This document shows positions 43,498 to 51,937 of a DNA stretch of 64,000 nucleotides, in pieces. The notes under the pieces are model-generated. The model was not told the DNA's origin. It saw only the letters and a list, made by a program, of their open reading frames with translations, and made no database searches. Numbering within the stretch: the stretch's first letter is position 1; each line of letters begins with the position of its first letter. This stretch comes from Streptomyces sp. cf386 (GTDB lineage: Bacteria > Actinomycetota > Actinomycetes > Streptomycetales > Streptomycetaceae). The position numbers and the translations under genes were made by a program. Location of the stretch: assembly GCF_900103585.1 (NCBI RefSeq), contig NZ_FNHV01000010.1, positions 328,607 to 392,606 of the forward strand, written 5' to 3'.

Positions 43498-44565
43498 TCA
43501 CCTCCGGTATTCCGCGGGTACGGACTTCGCCGCGATGCCCTCGAAGCGATGGTCGAAGAGCTCACCGACGTCGAACTTCTTCACGAAGCCGCCCTCCGCG
43601 AGCAGATCCGCGGTCTCCTGCTCCCACTTGATGGCCTCGTCCCAACTCGGCGGGTACAGCGGCTTGTTGGCGAGCTCGGTGATCGCCTCGGCCTGGGCGA
43701 GGGTCAGGTTCTGGGTCTTGACGTAGAACTCCTCGTTCCAGGCGTCGGGGTTCTCGTACGCCCACACCTGGCCCTTGGCCCAGTACGGGATGTACGCGGC
43801 GACCGCGGCGGCCTTCGCGGGGTCGTTCAGCACGGAGACCGGCGCCCACAGCAGGTTGAGCAGGTCGACGACGTCGGTGGTGATGGTGCGGGCACCCTTG
43901 GACTCGTACTGCGCCAGATAGGCGGGCGCCTGGGTGTTGCCGAGCGGGGCGATGTCGACCTGGCCGGACTGCAGGGCGGTCAGGAACTGGTTGCTGGTCA
44001 GCGGGACCAGCTCCACCTCGTCGTACTTCAGCCCGGCCTTCTTCAGCGCCCGCAGCAGGACGACGCCCTGCGCCTGGCCCTGCGAGAAGGCGAGCCGCTT
44101 GCCCTTGAAGTCCGCGACCGACCGGATGTCGCTGCCGGGCTTGGTGGCGAAGAGGTAGTTGGGCTTGCGGGTGATGTTGATCGCGACGATCTTCGCGTCG
44201 AATCCCTGGTAGTACGCCTGGATCGGCGGAATGCCCGCGTTGTTGGCGACGTCCAGGGAGCCCGCGCGGAAGGCGTTGATGACATCGGGCCCGGCGCCGA
44301 TATTCAGCCAGCTGCTGACGGTGAATGGCGGATCCCCCAACTTGGCCAGCTTGAACTGGAGTTGCTGGGTGTTCTGATACGAGGCGATCTTCAGGCTGGT
44401 CCCGGCGGGAACCTTCGCGGCGAGCGGGGCGGTGGAGACGCCCTCGGCAGCGTCGGCGGCGCTGCTTTCGGCGCAGCCGGTGAGGCCGGCGGCCGCGGCG
44501 GTGATGCCGAGCAGTGAGGTCAGGAAGAGACGGCGGTCGACGCCCGGGGCAGGCAGAGACGGCAT
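43498..44565 (-). CDS. ssuA: Sulfonate/sulfate-ester binding lipoprotein
   Basis: A 355-residue periplasmic-type binding protein. The signal RRLFLTSLLGITAAAAGLTGC ends in a lipobox at about residue 31. Mature segments AGSLDVANNAGIPPIQAYYQG and FKGKRLAFSQGQAQGVVLLRALKKAGL follow the SsuA/TauA pattern. CGGAG lies seven bases before ATG 44565. It is the first gene of the transporter operon, preceded by a short Cys-rich leader ORF. Confidence 0.87.
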   Translation of the reverse strand: MPSLPAPGVDRRLFLTSLLGITAAAAGLTGCAESSAADAAEGVSTAPLAAKVPAGTSLKIASYQNTQQLQFKLAKLGDPPFTVSSWLNIGAGPDVINAFRAGSLDVANNAGIPPIQAYYQGFDAKIVAINITRKPNYLFATKPGSDIRSVADFKGKRLAFSQGQAQGVVLLRALKKAGLKYDEVELVPLTSNQFLTALQSGQVDIAPLGNTQAPAYLAQYESKGARTITTDVVDLLNLLWAPVSVLNDPAKAAAVAAYIPYWAKGQVWAYENPDAWNEEFYVKTQNLTLAQAEAITELANKPLYPPSWDEAIKWEQETADLLAEGGFVKKFDVGELFDHRFEGIAAKSVPAEYRR

Positions 44566-44680
44566 GGCAGGACTCCGTAAGCCAAAGTGATGGGACTGCA
44601 TGCGGAATTCCGGGCAGGAAAAAGCCAGGGCGGGGGAAATTCACGCAGGAGGAAATGAGCGCTTCACACGTGGCGGTGTG

Positions 44681-44740
44681 TCAGCAACAGAGGGTGCGAC
44701 AGCTCACGAACAGGCTCATGAGCAGGATGTTCCCGGTCAT
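44681..44740 (-). CDS. 19-aa leader peptide ending Cys-Cys, upstream of the sulfur transporter
   Basis: An ORF of 19 codons reading MTGNILLMSLFVSCRTLCC then stop. AGGGA lies about six bases before its ATG. An internal ATG would give a 12-aa version. Three of the last six residues are Cys (TGT, TGT, TGC). Such a terminal Cys run is the mark of a ribosome-based attenuator that senses cysteinyl-tRNA, fitting a sulfur-scavenging operon 115 bases downstream. I found no classic terminator in that gap, only a TTTTT tract, so the mechanism is inferred. Confidence 0.55.
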   Translation of the reverse strand: MTGNILLMSLFVSCRTLCC

Positions 44741-44773
44741 CGGTGATCCCTGTCAATATTCCGAGTTTCTGAA

Positions 44774-45994
44774 TTAAATAGCCTCAGGTGACGCGGCCAA
44801 CGGATCCCGGTAGAGCACGTCCAGTGCCACCGATCCACCAGCCATGGCAAGGACGGAATCCGGGAAACTCGACGGCACGACGGCCGCCGCCCGCTCGCTC
44901 CCCACCCCTTCGCGCAGCGCGTCCAGGCAGTCCTCCCGGCTCAGGACACCGAGCTCGGTGACGACGACCGTCTCCGGGTTGAGTACATCGAGCAGCAGCC
45001 CCACCGCCCGCCCGGTCATCCGCGCCCGCTCGGTCAGCAGCCGTACCGCCACCGGGTCGCCGCCCGCCGCCGCACGCACGACATGCATCGGGTTCACCCC
45101 GTCGACGACCCCGGCCTCCCGCGCCCGTCGGCACAACGTCCGCTCGCTCAACTCGACCTGCAGGCAGCCGACCCGCCCGCAGTCGCAGGTCTCCGTGCCG
45201 CCCGGCACCGGAAGATGGGCGATGGCGCCGGCCTGCGAGCGGGGACCGTGATGCACCTCGTCATTCGTCGCGAACGCCGCGTCGACCACGTTGCCGACGA
45301 ACAGATGCAGCACACTCCCGCTGCCCCGCGCCCGCCCGAACAGCCGCTCCGCGTTCACCAACGCCCGCGCGTGCCCGTCCACATGGACCGGCAGCCCGGT
45401 GCGCGCACCGAGCACCTCCCGCACCGGCACCTCGCGCCAGCCCAGCAGCGGATGCGCGACGACGGTCCCGGAGTCCCGGTCCACCCAGCCGCCCGCGGCG
45501 AACCCGACACCGAGCGGCCGGCAGCCCGGCGCCCCGTCCAGCAGCGCGGCCAGCCCGTCGGCGGCCCGGGCCAGGACGTCATACGGCTCGATGGCCCCCG
45601 AGTGCCTCAACTCCCGCTCGGCGACGACCCGTCCGCGCAGATCGAGCAGCGCCACGGTGGTGTACGGCACGGCCACATGCACCGCGCCCACCACGAACCG
45701 CGAGTCGTCCAGGTCGACCGGCACATGCGGTCTGCCGACGCCGCCCTTGGCCTGCCGGGGTACGGCGGACTCGCGGATGAGCCCGAGCCCGGTGAGGCGG
45801 GCACAGTGGTCGGTCACCGACGCCGGCGACAGCCCGGTCAGCCGGGCGATGGTGCTGCGCGCGACCGGCCCGTGTTCGAGCACGGACCGCAGGACGGCGC
45901 TGGCGCTGGTCCGGCGCCGGTCACGGTCGGCGATACGCGGGATGGGAGACGAGAGCGAAGGCGAAGGGGTGGGTGCTGCCGCGGTACGGGGCAT
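44774..45994 (-). CDS. ROK-family transcription regulator
   Basis: A 406-residue regulator. The winged helix is at about 30-85 (VLEHGPVARSTIARLTGLSP, then SVTDHCARL). The ROK sugar-kinase-like domain follows, with the zinc motif CDCGRVGCLQ. The usual EXGH before it reads AIAHLPV, and ATP motifs look weak, so kinase activity is doubtful. AGGAAG precedes the ATG. It lies 33 bases before the Cys leader ORF of the transporter and has its own leader peptide upstream, so a role in sulfur control is likely. Confidence 0.88.
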   Translation of the reverse strand: MPRTAAAPTPSPSLSSPIPRIADRDRRRTSASAVLRSVLEHGPVARSTIARLTGLSPASVTDHCARLTGLGLIRESAVPRQAKGGVGRPHVPVDLDDSRFVVGAVHVAVPYTTVALLDLRGRVVAERELRHSGAIEPYDVLARAADGLAALLDGAPGCRPLGVGFAAGGWVDRDSGTVVAHPLLGWREVPVREVLGARTGLPVHVDGHARALVNAERLFGRARGSGSVLHLFVGNVVDAAFATNDEVHHGPRSQAGAIAHLPVPGGTETCDCGRVGCLQVELSERTLCRRAREAGVVDGVNPMHVVRAAAGGDPVAVRLLTERARMTGRAVGLLLDVLNPETVVVTELGVLSREDCLDALREGVGSERAAAVVPSSFPDSVLAMAGGSVALDVLYRDPLAASPEAI

Positions 45995-46084
45995 GGGAAC
46001 TTCCTCGGGGCCGGTCCGACACTGCGCCGTCTGAGACGGGCGAGTCGTACCGAAGCACCGGAGTACCGGAGTGCTGAGGCCGAC

Positions 46085-46171
46085 TCACCCCGGACGGCGA
46101 CAGGCGGCCGCGCCCACACGTCGCAGGTCGACGTGGCGACGCGACGAGAAGTTCCGGGACTGGGCGACCAT
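46085..46171 (-). CDS. 28-aa SRRHVDL-type leader peptide before the ROK gene
   Basis: A 28-codon ORF whose C-terminal 20 residues are SSRRHVDLRRVGAAACRRPG. It matches the actinobacterial short leader-peptide type found upstream of sulfur-metabolism genes (core SRRHhDLxR with a Cys near the end). It ends 90 bases before the ROK ATG. No strong RBS is visible. The likely role is sensing cysteine or sulfur status by translation and adjusting expression of the downstream genes. Confidence 0.65.
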   Translation of the reverse strand: MVAQSRNFSSRRHVDLRRVGAAACRRPG

Positions 46172-46283
46172 GCGCTCGAAGCTAGCAAAGCGGCCCACCG
46201 CTGCCCAGACGGCGACCGACGGGCGAGACGCCTCTTCACACACCGGCAACACGTCTGTGAGCTGGACGTCCTTGTCTCAGTGA

Positions 46284-46313
46284 CCGGTGTCACCCCGTAC
46301 CCGGTGTAACCCC
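46284..46313. promoter_or_regulatory. Direct repeat in the ROK/bioY divergent region
   Basis: CCGGTGT(C/A)ACCCC occurs at 46284-46296 and 46301-46313, 17 bp apart. It lies in the 446-base gap between ROK and bioY, which otherwise holds only the SRRHVDL leader. It could be an operator for bioY. The biotin repressor motif itself is not recognised. Confidence 0.35.
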
Positions 46314-46440
46314 CACCCTTTGTGCGGAGCCAACCAAGCCCACGATCCGGCCTTTGTCGACCACTGACGGTGAGGGAACGAAACACCCTGGGATAGCGTC
46401 GCAGCGTCCCGTACCGCCCTCACCCTCGCGGAGTCCCCAC

Positions 46441-47025
46441 ATGAGCACCGCTGCCGCCGCAGCCCCCGCCCGCCCCGGCCAGGTCCTCGCCGACCTGCTC
46501 CCGGCTTCCCGAGTCCGCGACATCGCGCTCGTCGTCGGCGGTGCCGCGCTCACCGGCCTCGCCGCCCAGATCGCCGTGCCCGTGCCCGGCTCCCCGGTGC
46601 CGGTGACCGGCCAGACCCTCGCGGTGCTCCTGGTCGGCACGGCCCTCGGTGCCGGCCGTGGCTTCCTCTCCCTCGCGCTGTACGCGCTGGCGGGCATCGC
46701 GGGCGTGCCGTGGTTCGCGGACGGCACCTCCGGCGCAGCGGCCCCGTCGTTCGGCTACATCCTCGGCATGATCCTCGCCTCCACCGTCGTCGGCGCCCTG
46801 GCCCGCCGCGGAGCCGACCGCACCGCCCTGCGCACGGCGGGCGCGATGCTGCTGGGCGAGGCGATCATCTACGCCATCGGCGTCCCCTACCTGGCCCTCG
46901 CCACCGGCATGTCGGCCACCGCCGCCATCGCGGCCGGCCTCACCCCGTTCCTGATCGGCGACGCCCTGAAGGCCGCCCTGGCGATGGGCGCCCTGCCCAC
47001 CACCTGGAAGCTGCTGGGCCGCTGA
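46441..47025 (+). CDS. bioY: Biotin transporter BioY
   Basis: A 194-residue membrane protein, the biotin-binding S component of an energy-coupling-factor importer, or a solitary transporter. About six helices are visible. Signature segments are AAQIAVPVPGSPVPVTGQTL and LYALAGIAGVPWFADG. The Tyr/Asp-rich end PFLIGDALKAALAMG is conserved. The start is ATG 46441 with GGAG seven bases before it. No ecfA/T genes adjoin it. Confidence 0.93.
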   Translation: MSTAAAAAPARPGQVLADLLPASRVRDIALVVGGAALTGLAAQIAVPVPGSPVPVTGQTLAVLLVGTALGAGRGFLSLALYALAGIAGVPWFADGTSGAAAPSFGYILGMILASTVVGALARRGADRTALRTAGAMLLGEAIIYAIGVPYLALATGMSATAAIAAGLTPFLIGDALKAALAMGALPTTWKLLGR

Positions 47026-47047
47026 CGCCGTAGCCGCAGTTCCTGCC

Positions 47048-47094
47048 GAAGAGGCTCGCCGGGTCGCACTGCGACCAGCCCGGCGAGCCTCTTC
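47048..47094. terminator. Strong bidirectional terminator
   Basis: GAAGAGGCTCGCCGGG (47048-47063) pairs perfectly with CCCGGCGAGCCTCTTC (47079-47094), a 16-bp stem with a 15-base loop between the convergent bioY and surface-protein genes. Confidence 0.85.
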
Positions 47095-47101
47095 TCGCGT
47101 C

Positions 47102-47827
47102 TCAGCCCTCCCGCGCCTGCCGCGGCGGTCGCTGTGACCACCACAGCCCGGCCGCACCCGCCGCGATCAGCATCGCGCCGGCCGCGCCCAGCGGCAGGAC
47201 GTCACGGCCGAGGCCGGTCCGGGGCAACTCGTCGGCGCCCGGCGCGACCGGCGTGTTGTCGGTGCCGAGGAGCAGCGGGGTGGCCGGGGCGTCGGGCGAC
47301 GGGTTCGTCGTACCGAACGGCACCGGGCCCTGCTGCCAGTACGTCTTCTTGCCGTCGCTCGTCTGGACGGGCAGGCAGATCTTGCCGGTCTTGCCCAGGT
47401 CGTACGTCGCGTCGACGGCGTACGACTTCGACTCACCGGTCGGCAGATTGTCGATGGGGCAGCTGAAACCGCTGTTCGAGCCCTCCGGGAGATCGCCTTC
47501 CGCGATCGCCGAACAGCCCTCGACATTCTTGACGGTGAGGCCGTCGAATCCGACGACCAAAAGCCTGATCTCTCCGCTCTCCTTGGTCCCTTCGTTCTTC
47601 ACCGTGGCGGTGATGTCGGTCTCCTGTGAACCGTTGTCCACCGAGATTTTCTCGGGCAGCTCAGTGGTCAGCTTCACCCCTGCCGGCGCCTCGTCAATGA
47701 CCTTTCCCCCCTTGTCGCTTCCGGGCCCCTGGTCATCCGCGCCGGCCGTGGCGGAAAGGATCAGCACTGCCGAGAAAGATGCCGCGACCAGCGATCCCGC
47801 GATGGCCGTCGTGCGACGAGAACTCAT
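47102..47827 (-). CDS. Sortase-anchored surface protein (LPRTG)
   Basis: A 241-residue exported protein. The signal peptide (residues 5-32, TTAIAGSLVAASFSAVLILSATAGA) is followed by an Ig-like, beta-rich domain with Cys pairs. Near the C terminus LPRTG at 201-205 precedes a hydrophobic stretch and a basic tail (RPPRQAREG), the classic sortase sorting signal. Streptomyces chaplins use LAxTG, so an LPxTG signal suggests a different sortase class. AAGGGGGG precedes the ATG. It is divergent from the Ser/Thr kinase. Confidence 0.82.
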   Translation of the reverse strand: MSSRRTTAIAGSLVAASFSAVLILSATAGADDQGPGSDKGGKVIDEAPAGVKLTTELPEKISVDNGSQETDITATVKNEGTKESGEIRLLVVGFDGLTVKNVEGCSAIAEGDLPEGSNSGFSCPIDNLPTGESKSYAVDATYDLGKTGKICLPVQTSDGKKTYWQQGPVPFGTTNPSPDAPATPLLLGTDNTPVAPGADELPRTGLGRDVLPLGAAGAMLIAAGAAGLWWSQRPPRQAREG

Positions 47828-47945
47828 GTTCGCCCCCCTTGCCTGCGCCTGAATTCGCAGTACTTGAAGAGCTACCACAAGATTTCTCCGCACTATGCTG
47901 GTACGGCGCGAAGTGTGACCATTGTGTTTCAATGGCGGAAGTCCG

Positions 47946-50141
47946 ATGCGGCTTCGAGGGGGGTGCAGTGGATTGCCGGGGAATACGGGAAACGCGGGGA
48001 ATTCGGGAAACAGGGGAAGCGCGGGGCACGCGGGGAACGCGGGAAATACGAGGAGCGGCGGGCTTCCGGGATTGCTGGTGACGGGGCGCTACCGATTGGT
48101 CGAGAGTATCGGCCAGGGGGGAATGGGGCGCGTGTGGCGGGCCGTCGACGAAATACTCGACCGTCTCGTGGCCGTCAAGGAAATGCGCATCGACGGCCTC
48201 GACCCGGAGGACACCCGCACGCGCCGCGAACGCACCCTGCGCGAGGCGCGGGCGACGGCGAGGATCGACCACCCCAACGTCGTACGGGTCTACGACGTGG
48301 TCGACGAGGGCGAACGCCTATGGATCGTCATGGAGTTGGTGGCCGGCCGCTCCCTGGAACGGACCATGGCGGAAGAGGGCCCCCTCGACCCCCGCGAAGC
48401 GGCCCGGATCGGCATGGGCCTCGTGGCGGCCCTGCGCCAGGTGCACGCCCGCGGCGTCCTGCACCGGGACATCAAGCCGGGCAACGTCCTGGTGGAGGCG
48501 AAGGCGGAGGCGGACGGGGCGAACGGACGGGGCCGGGTGGTCCTGACGGACTTCGGCATCGCGGCGATCCAGGACGCGAAGGCCCTCACCATGGTCGGCA
48601 TGCTGGTCGGCTCACCCGACTACATGGCCCCCGAGCGCGTCTCCGGCCGCCCCCAGGGCCCACCGTCCGACATCTGGTCCCTGGGCGCCACGTTGAGCGC
48701 GGCCCTGGCCGGCCGCTCCCCGTTCTCCCGCGACACGACGCTGGCGACCCTGCACGCGGTCCTGTACGAGGAACCCCAACTCCCGCCGACGGCCGGCCCG
48801 TTGCGGGACATCCTGGCCGCCCTCCTGGAGAAGGACCCGGAGAGCCGCCCCGGCCTGGACGACCTGGAGACGGCCCTGCGGCCGGTGGTCGGGGGAGTGG
48901 TGGGGGAACTCAGGGGGTCGGTGGAGGCGCGGGAGGAGCCGGAGCCACGGTTCGAACCGGATACGACGCCCGAGCCAGGGCCGACCGGCAGCCCGCTATA
49001 CACAGCCGAGCCGACACCGGATCCCGCAACAACGGTCGCCCCCATCCCCGAACCCCGGCCGACCCCGCCCCCAGCCCCCACCCCGGCCACGCCGGCACCC
49101 CAGCCACTCCCGAGCGAGACACCCACCCCCGCCCTCCTGAAGCAGCCCCCCGCTCTCACTCCGCGGGACCCCCGGCAGCCGGACGACGCGGTACACGACG
49201 CGATACCGCCACGTCCGTCCACCACCAAGCCGGCCCCAGCCGTCACTTCCCCCTCCGCGACCTCCCCCTCCGTGACTTCCCCCGCCACCACCCCTTCCGC
49301 CACCACCCCCTCCTCCGCCACCCCCTCCTCGACCACCCCGTCCTCCTCCGCCGAACTTCCCTCCGCACCTCCCCGCCGCTCCGGCGTCTCCCTGTCCCGT
49401 GCCGAAGCGGTGACCGAGCGACGGGCCCCGGAGCCGGAGCTCATGTCCGGCGCCGCACGGTCGTACCCCCCGATGCCGCCCGGCGAGCTCCCCGGCCCCC
49501 CGGTCCCGGCCGGCCCCCGGCGCGGGCGGCGCCGTACGGGACGTATCGCCGTAGCCGTGGGTGTCGCCGCCGCGGGCGCCGTCGTCGCGGTGGTCCTGGC
49601 GACCGACTTCGGGTCACCGGAGGGAAAGGAGGCCGGCTCGTCACCGTCCGCCTCGGCCGCATCCACCCCCTCCGCCGACCCCTCGTCGACGGTCGAGGGC
49701 ACGTCGAGGCCGCAGAGCCTGCCGCCCGGGGCGCGCCGGGAGGCGGGCGGGTTCGCGTGGGTGCCGCCCGAGGGCTGGCAGCGGGACGTCAAGACGGGGT
49801 CGGAGGTGCACTACACGTCACCGGACGCCAAACAGGAACTCGCCGCCAAGTCGTCCCTGGCCCGCGACGACTTGATGGACTCCTGGCAGAAGTCGGAGCA
49901 GAACGCCCGGCAGGGGCAGCAGTACCGCAAGATCCGTCTGGAGCGGACGACGTTCCGCGGGCACCCGGCGGTCGTCTGGGAGTACACCTTCACGCTCCAG
50001 GGCGCCCCCTGGCACGCCCGGCTGCTGGGCTTCACCGTGGACGGCAAGTCGTACCAGATCAACACGTGGTACCAGCCGGACATCGAGGCCGAGGCCCTGA
50101 AGACCTACGAGAAGGTGAGAGACGGCTTCACGGTGCTGTGA
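47946..50141 (+). CDS. Membrane Ser/Thr protein kinase with collagen-like N terminus
   Basis: A 731-residue PknB-like kinase. Residues 12-35 are Gly-Asn-X triplets. The catalytic domain (about 45-320) has IGQGGMGRVWRA, the VAVKEM lysine, HRDIKPGN and DFGIA. A Pro/Thr/Ser-rich linker of about 200 residues precedes one membrane helix (IAVAVGVAAAGAVVAVVLA, about 545-565). An extracytoplasmic domain ends it (GWQRDVKTGSEVHYTSPDA). There are no PASTA repeats. ATG 47946 has GGAAG four bases upstream. TTG 47922 is an alternative. It probably senses a surface cue and phosphorylates cytoplasmic targets. Confidence 0.9.
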   Translation: MRLRGGCSGLPGNTGNAGNSGNRGSAGHAGNAGNTRSGGLPGLLVTGRYRLVESIGQGGMGRVWRAVDEILDRLVAVKEMRIDGLDPEDTRTRRERTLREARATARIDHPNVVRVYDVVDEGERLWIVMELVAGRSLERTMAEEGPLDPREAARIGMGLVAALRQVHARGVLHRDIKPGNVLVEAKAEADGANGRGRVVLTDFGIAAIQDAKALTMVGMLVGSPDYMAPERVSGRPQGPPSDIWSLGATLSAALAGRSPFSRDTTLATLHAVLYEEPQLPPTAGPLRDILAALLEKDPESRPGLDDLETALRPVVGGVVGELRGSVEAREEPEPRFEPDTTPEPGPTGSPLYTAEPTPDPATTVAPIPEPRPTPPPAPTPATPAPQPLPSETPTPALLKQPPALTPRDPRQPDDAVHDAIPPRPSTTKPAPAVTSPSATSPSVTSPATTPSATTPSSATPSSTTPSSSAELPSAPPRRSGVSLSRAEAVTERRAPEPELMSGAARSYPPMPPGELPGPPVPAGPRRGRRRTGRIAVAVGVAAAGAVVAVVLATDFGSPEGKEAGSSPSASAASTPSADPSSTVEGTSRPQSLPPGARREAGGFAWVPPEGWQRDVKTGSEVHYTSPDAKQELAAKSSLARDDLMDSWQKSEQNARQGQQYRKIRLERTTFRGHPAVVWEYTFTLQGAPWHARLLGFTVDGKSYQINTWYQPDIEAEALKTYEKVRDGFTVL
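47979..48050 (+). repeat. Eight 9-bp tandem repeats encoding Gly-Asn-X
   Basis: Eight imperfect copies of GGGAAYACG (72 bp) inside the kinase gene encode GNT GNA GNS GNR GSA GHA GNA GNT. Each unit is a Gly-X-Y triplet, so the protein segment is collagen-like. Copy-number change would keep the frame, so the length may vary between strains. Confidence 0.8.
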
Positions 50142-50150
50142 GAGACAAAG

Positions 50151-50191
50151 GGAGGGGCGGCGGGGCGCCATGCGCACCCCACCGCCCCTCC
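50151..50191. terminator. Terminator between kinase and permease genes
   Basis: GGAGGGGCGG (50151-50160) and CCGCCCCTCC (50182-50191) pair. An inner GGGG/CCCC extends the stem. It serves both convergent genes. Confidence 0.75.
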
Positions 50192-50238
50192 ACGGGCACG
50201 AGCCGGTGTCAGCCGGTCTCAGCTGCTGTATGTCGGTG

Positions 50239-51720
50239 TCAGCCGGTCTTGACCTCGTCGCGAGGTTCGGCCGAGGCGGCCACCTCGACACCCGCCGCGC
50301 GCCCACGGCCGACCTTCTCCTTCACGAAGGCGGTCACCAGGACGAGCGCCGCCACGAGGAGCGACAGCAGGACCGTCTTACGGCCGTCGTGTTCGGTGTC
50401 GGTGAGCATGTAGCCGAGGACGAAGACGATCAGCGCGGCCGTCGCCCAGGTCAGGTACGGGTACAGCCACATCTTCACGACGAGCTTCTCCGGCGACTCG
50501 CGCTGGATGATCTTGCGCATGCGCAGCTGCGAGAAGCAGATGACCAGCCAGACGAACAGGGCGACCGCGCCGGAGGAGTTGACGAGGAAGAGGAAGACGG
50601 AGTCCGGGTAGGCGTAGTTGAAGAACACCGCCACGAATCCGAAGACGACGGAGGCCAGGATCGCCGTGCGCGGCACGCCGTTGCCGGTCGTGCGGCCGAA
50701 GGCCTTCGGGGCGTCACCGCGCTGGCCGAGGGAGAAGGTCATGCGGGAGGCGGTGTAGAGGCCGGAGTTGAGGCAGGACAGCACCGAGGTCAGCACGATG
50801 AAGTTCATGATCTGACCGGCGTGCGGGATGCCGAGGGAGTCGAGGGCGGCGACGTACGAGCCGTCCTTGGCGATCGCCTTGCTGTCCCAGGGCAGCAGGG
50901 CCACGACGACGAAGATCGAGCCGAGGTAGAAGACGGCCACTCGCCAGATGATGCTGTTGGTGGCCTTGGTGACGGCCTGCTGCGGGTTCTCGGACTCACC
51001 GGCGGCCAGGGTGGCGATCTCGCTGCCCATGAAGGAGAAGACGACCAGCAGCACACCGGTGAGGATGGCGCCGGCGCCGTTGGGCAGGAAGCCGCCGTGC
51101 TCGGTGAGGTTGCTGAGTCCGGCCTGGTCGCTGTCGACGCCCGGCAGCAGGCCGAACACGGCCAGCCCGCCGATGATGATGAACGCGGCGATCGCGACGA
51201 CCTTGATCCCGGCGAACCAGAACTCGAACTCGCCGTAGGAGCCGACGGAGACGAGGTTGGTGGCGGTCAGCACCACCATCACGATCAGGGCCCAGCCCCA
51301 CTGGGGTACGGCCGGGATCCAGCCCTCCAGGATCACCGCACCGGCGGTCGCCTCGACCGCCAGCACGACGACCCAGAAGAACCAGTACAGCCAGCCGATG
51401 GAGAACCCGGCCCAGCGCCCGAGCGCCCGGTCGGCGTGTGCGGAGAACGACCCGGAGGTCGGGTTGGCCGCGGACATCTCACCCAGCATCCGCATCACCA
51501 GCACCACGAGCGTGCCGACGAGGGCGTAGGAGAGGAGGATGCCGGGGCCGGCGGTGGCGATGCCGGAACTGGACCCGACGAAGAGCCCGGCGCCGATCAC
51601 ACCGCCGATGGCGATCATCGACAGATGCCGGTTCTTGAGCCCGGCCTGCAGGCCGTGGCCACCGGGGGCCGGTCCGGCCGATCCGGCCGTCTTCTGGGTC
51701 TGAGTCGGCTGCGAAGTCAT
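50239..51720 (-). CDS. Amino-acid permease, GABA-permease type
   Basis: A 493-residue APC-family transporter with about twelve helices. The first helix is LSMIAIGGVIGAGLFVGSSS. The block LAAGESENPQQAVTKATNSI and the cytoplasmic loop TSGSFSAHADRALGRWAGF are close to GabP and to the paralogue at 37738-39156. It has a longer C-terminal tail with charged residues. It is monocistronic and its promoter region faces rpiB. Confidence 0.9.
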   Translation of the reverse strand: MTSQPTQTQKTAGSAGPAPGGHGLQAGLKNRHLSMIAIGGVIGAGLFVGSSSGIATAGPGILLSYALVGTLVVLVMRMLGEMSAANPTSGSFSAHADRALGRWAGFSIGWLYWFFWVVVLAVEATAGAVILEGWIPAVPQWGWALIVMVVLTATNLVSVGSYGEFEFWFAGIKVVAIAAFIIIGGLAVFGLLPGVDSDQAGLSNLTEHGGFLPNGAGAILTGVLLVVFSFMGSEIATLAAGESENPQQAVTKATNSIIWRVAVFYLGSIFVVVALLPWDSKAIAKDGSYVAALDSLGIPHAGQIMNFIVLTSVLSCLNSGLYTASRMTFSLGQRGDAPKAFGRTTGNGVPRTAILASVVFGFVAVFFNYAYPDSVFLFLVNSSGAVALFVWLVICFSQLRMRKIIQRESPEKLVVKMWLYPYLTWATAALIVFVLGYMLTDTEHDGRKTVLLSLLVAALVLVTAFVKEKVGRGRAAGVEVAASAEPRDEVKTG

Positions 51721-51937
51721 GGAACGGATTTCCTTTGCGCCGTGGGGAGCAGTTCTCGTACGAGCGGGAGTGGTGCGGTGTACGAGTCGGCCCAGTGAAT
51801 CGGAGGAGAACGGATTCTGGAACCTTTGATTCGGGATTGTTACTTGAGGTTTTCTTGAGCTTCCATGGCGTGCGTCACAGTTGACACGATCGACACCCGG
51901 CGCTGCTGCCCTGAAACAGCCGTGTCACACTCGTTCC

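Noticed and set aside
46071..46283. 70-aa + strand ORF in the ROK-bioY gap
   Set aside because: No RBS or domain. The same DNA on the other strand encodes the SRRHVDL leader.
50207..50250. Direct repeat GGTGTCAGCCGGTCT at the permease 3' end
   Set aside because: It duplicates only the stop region by a few bases and has no evident function. Probably slippage.
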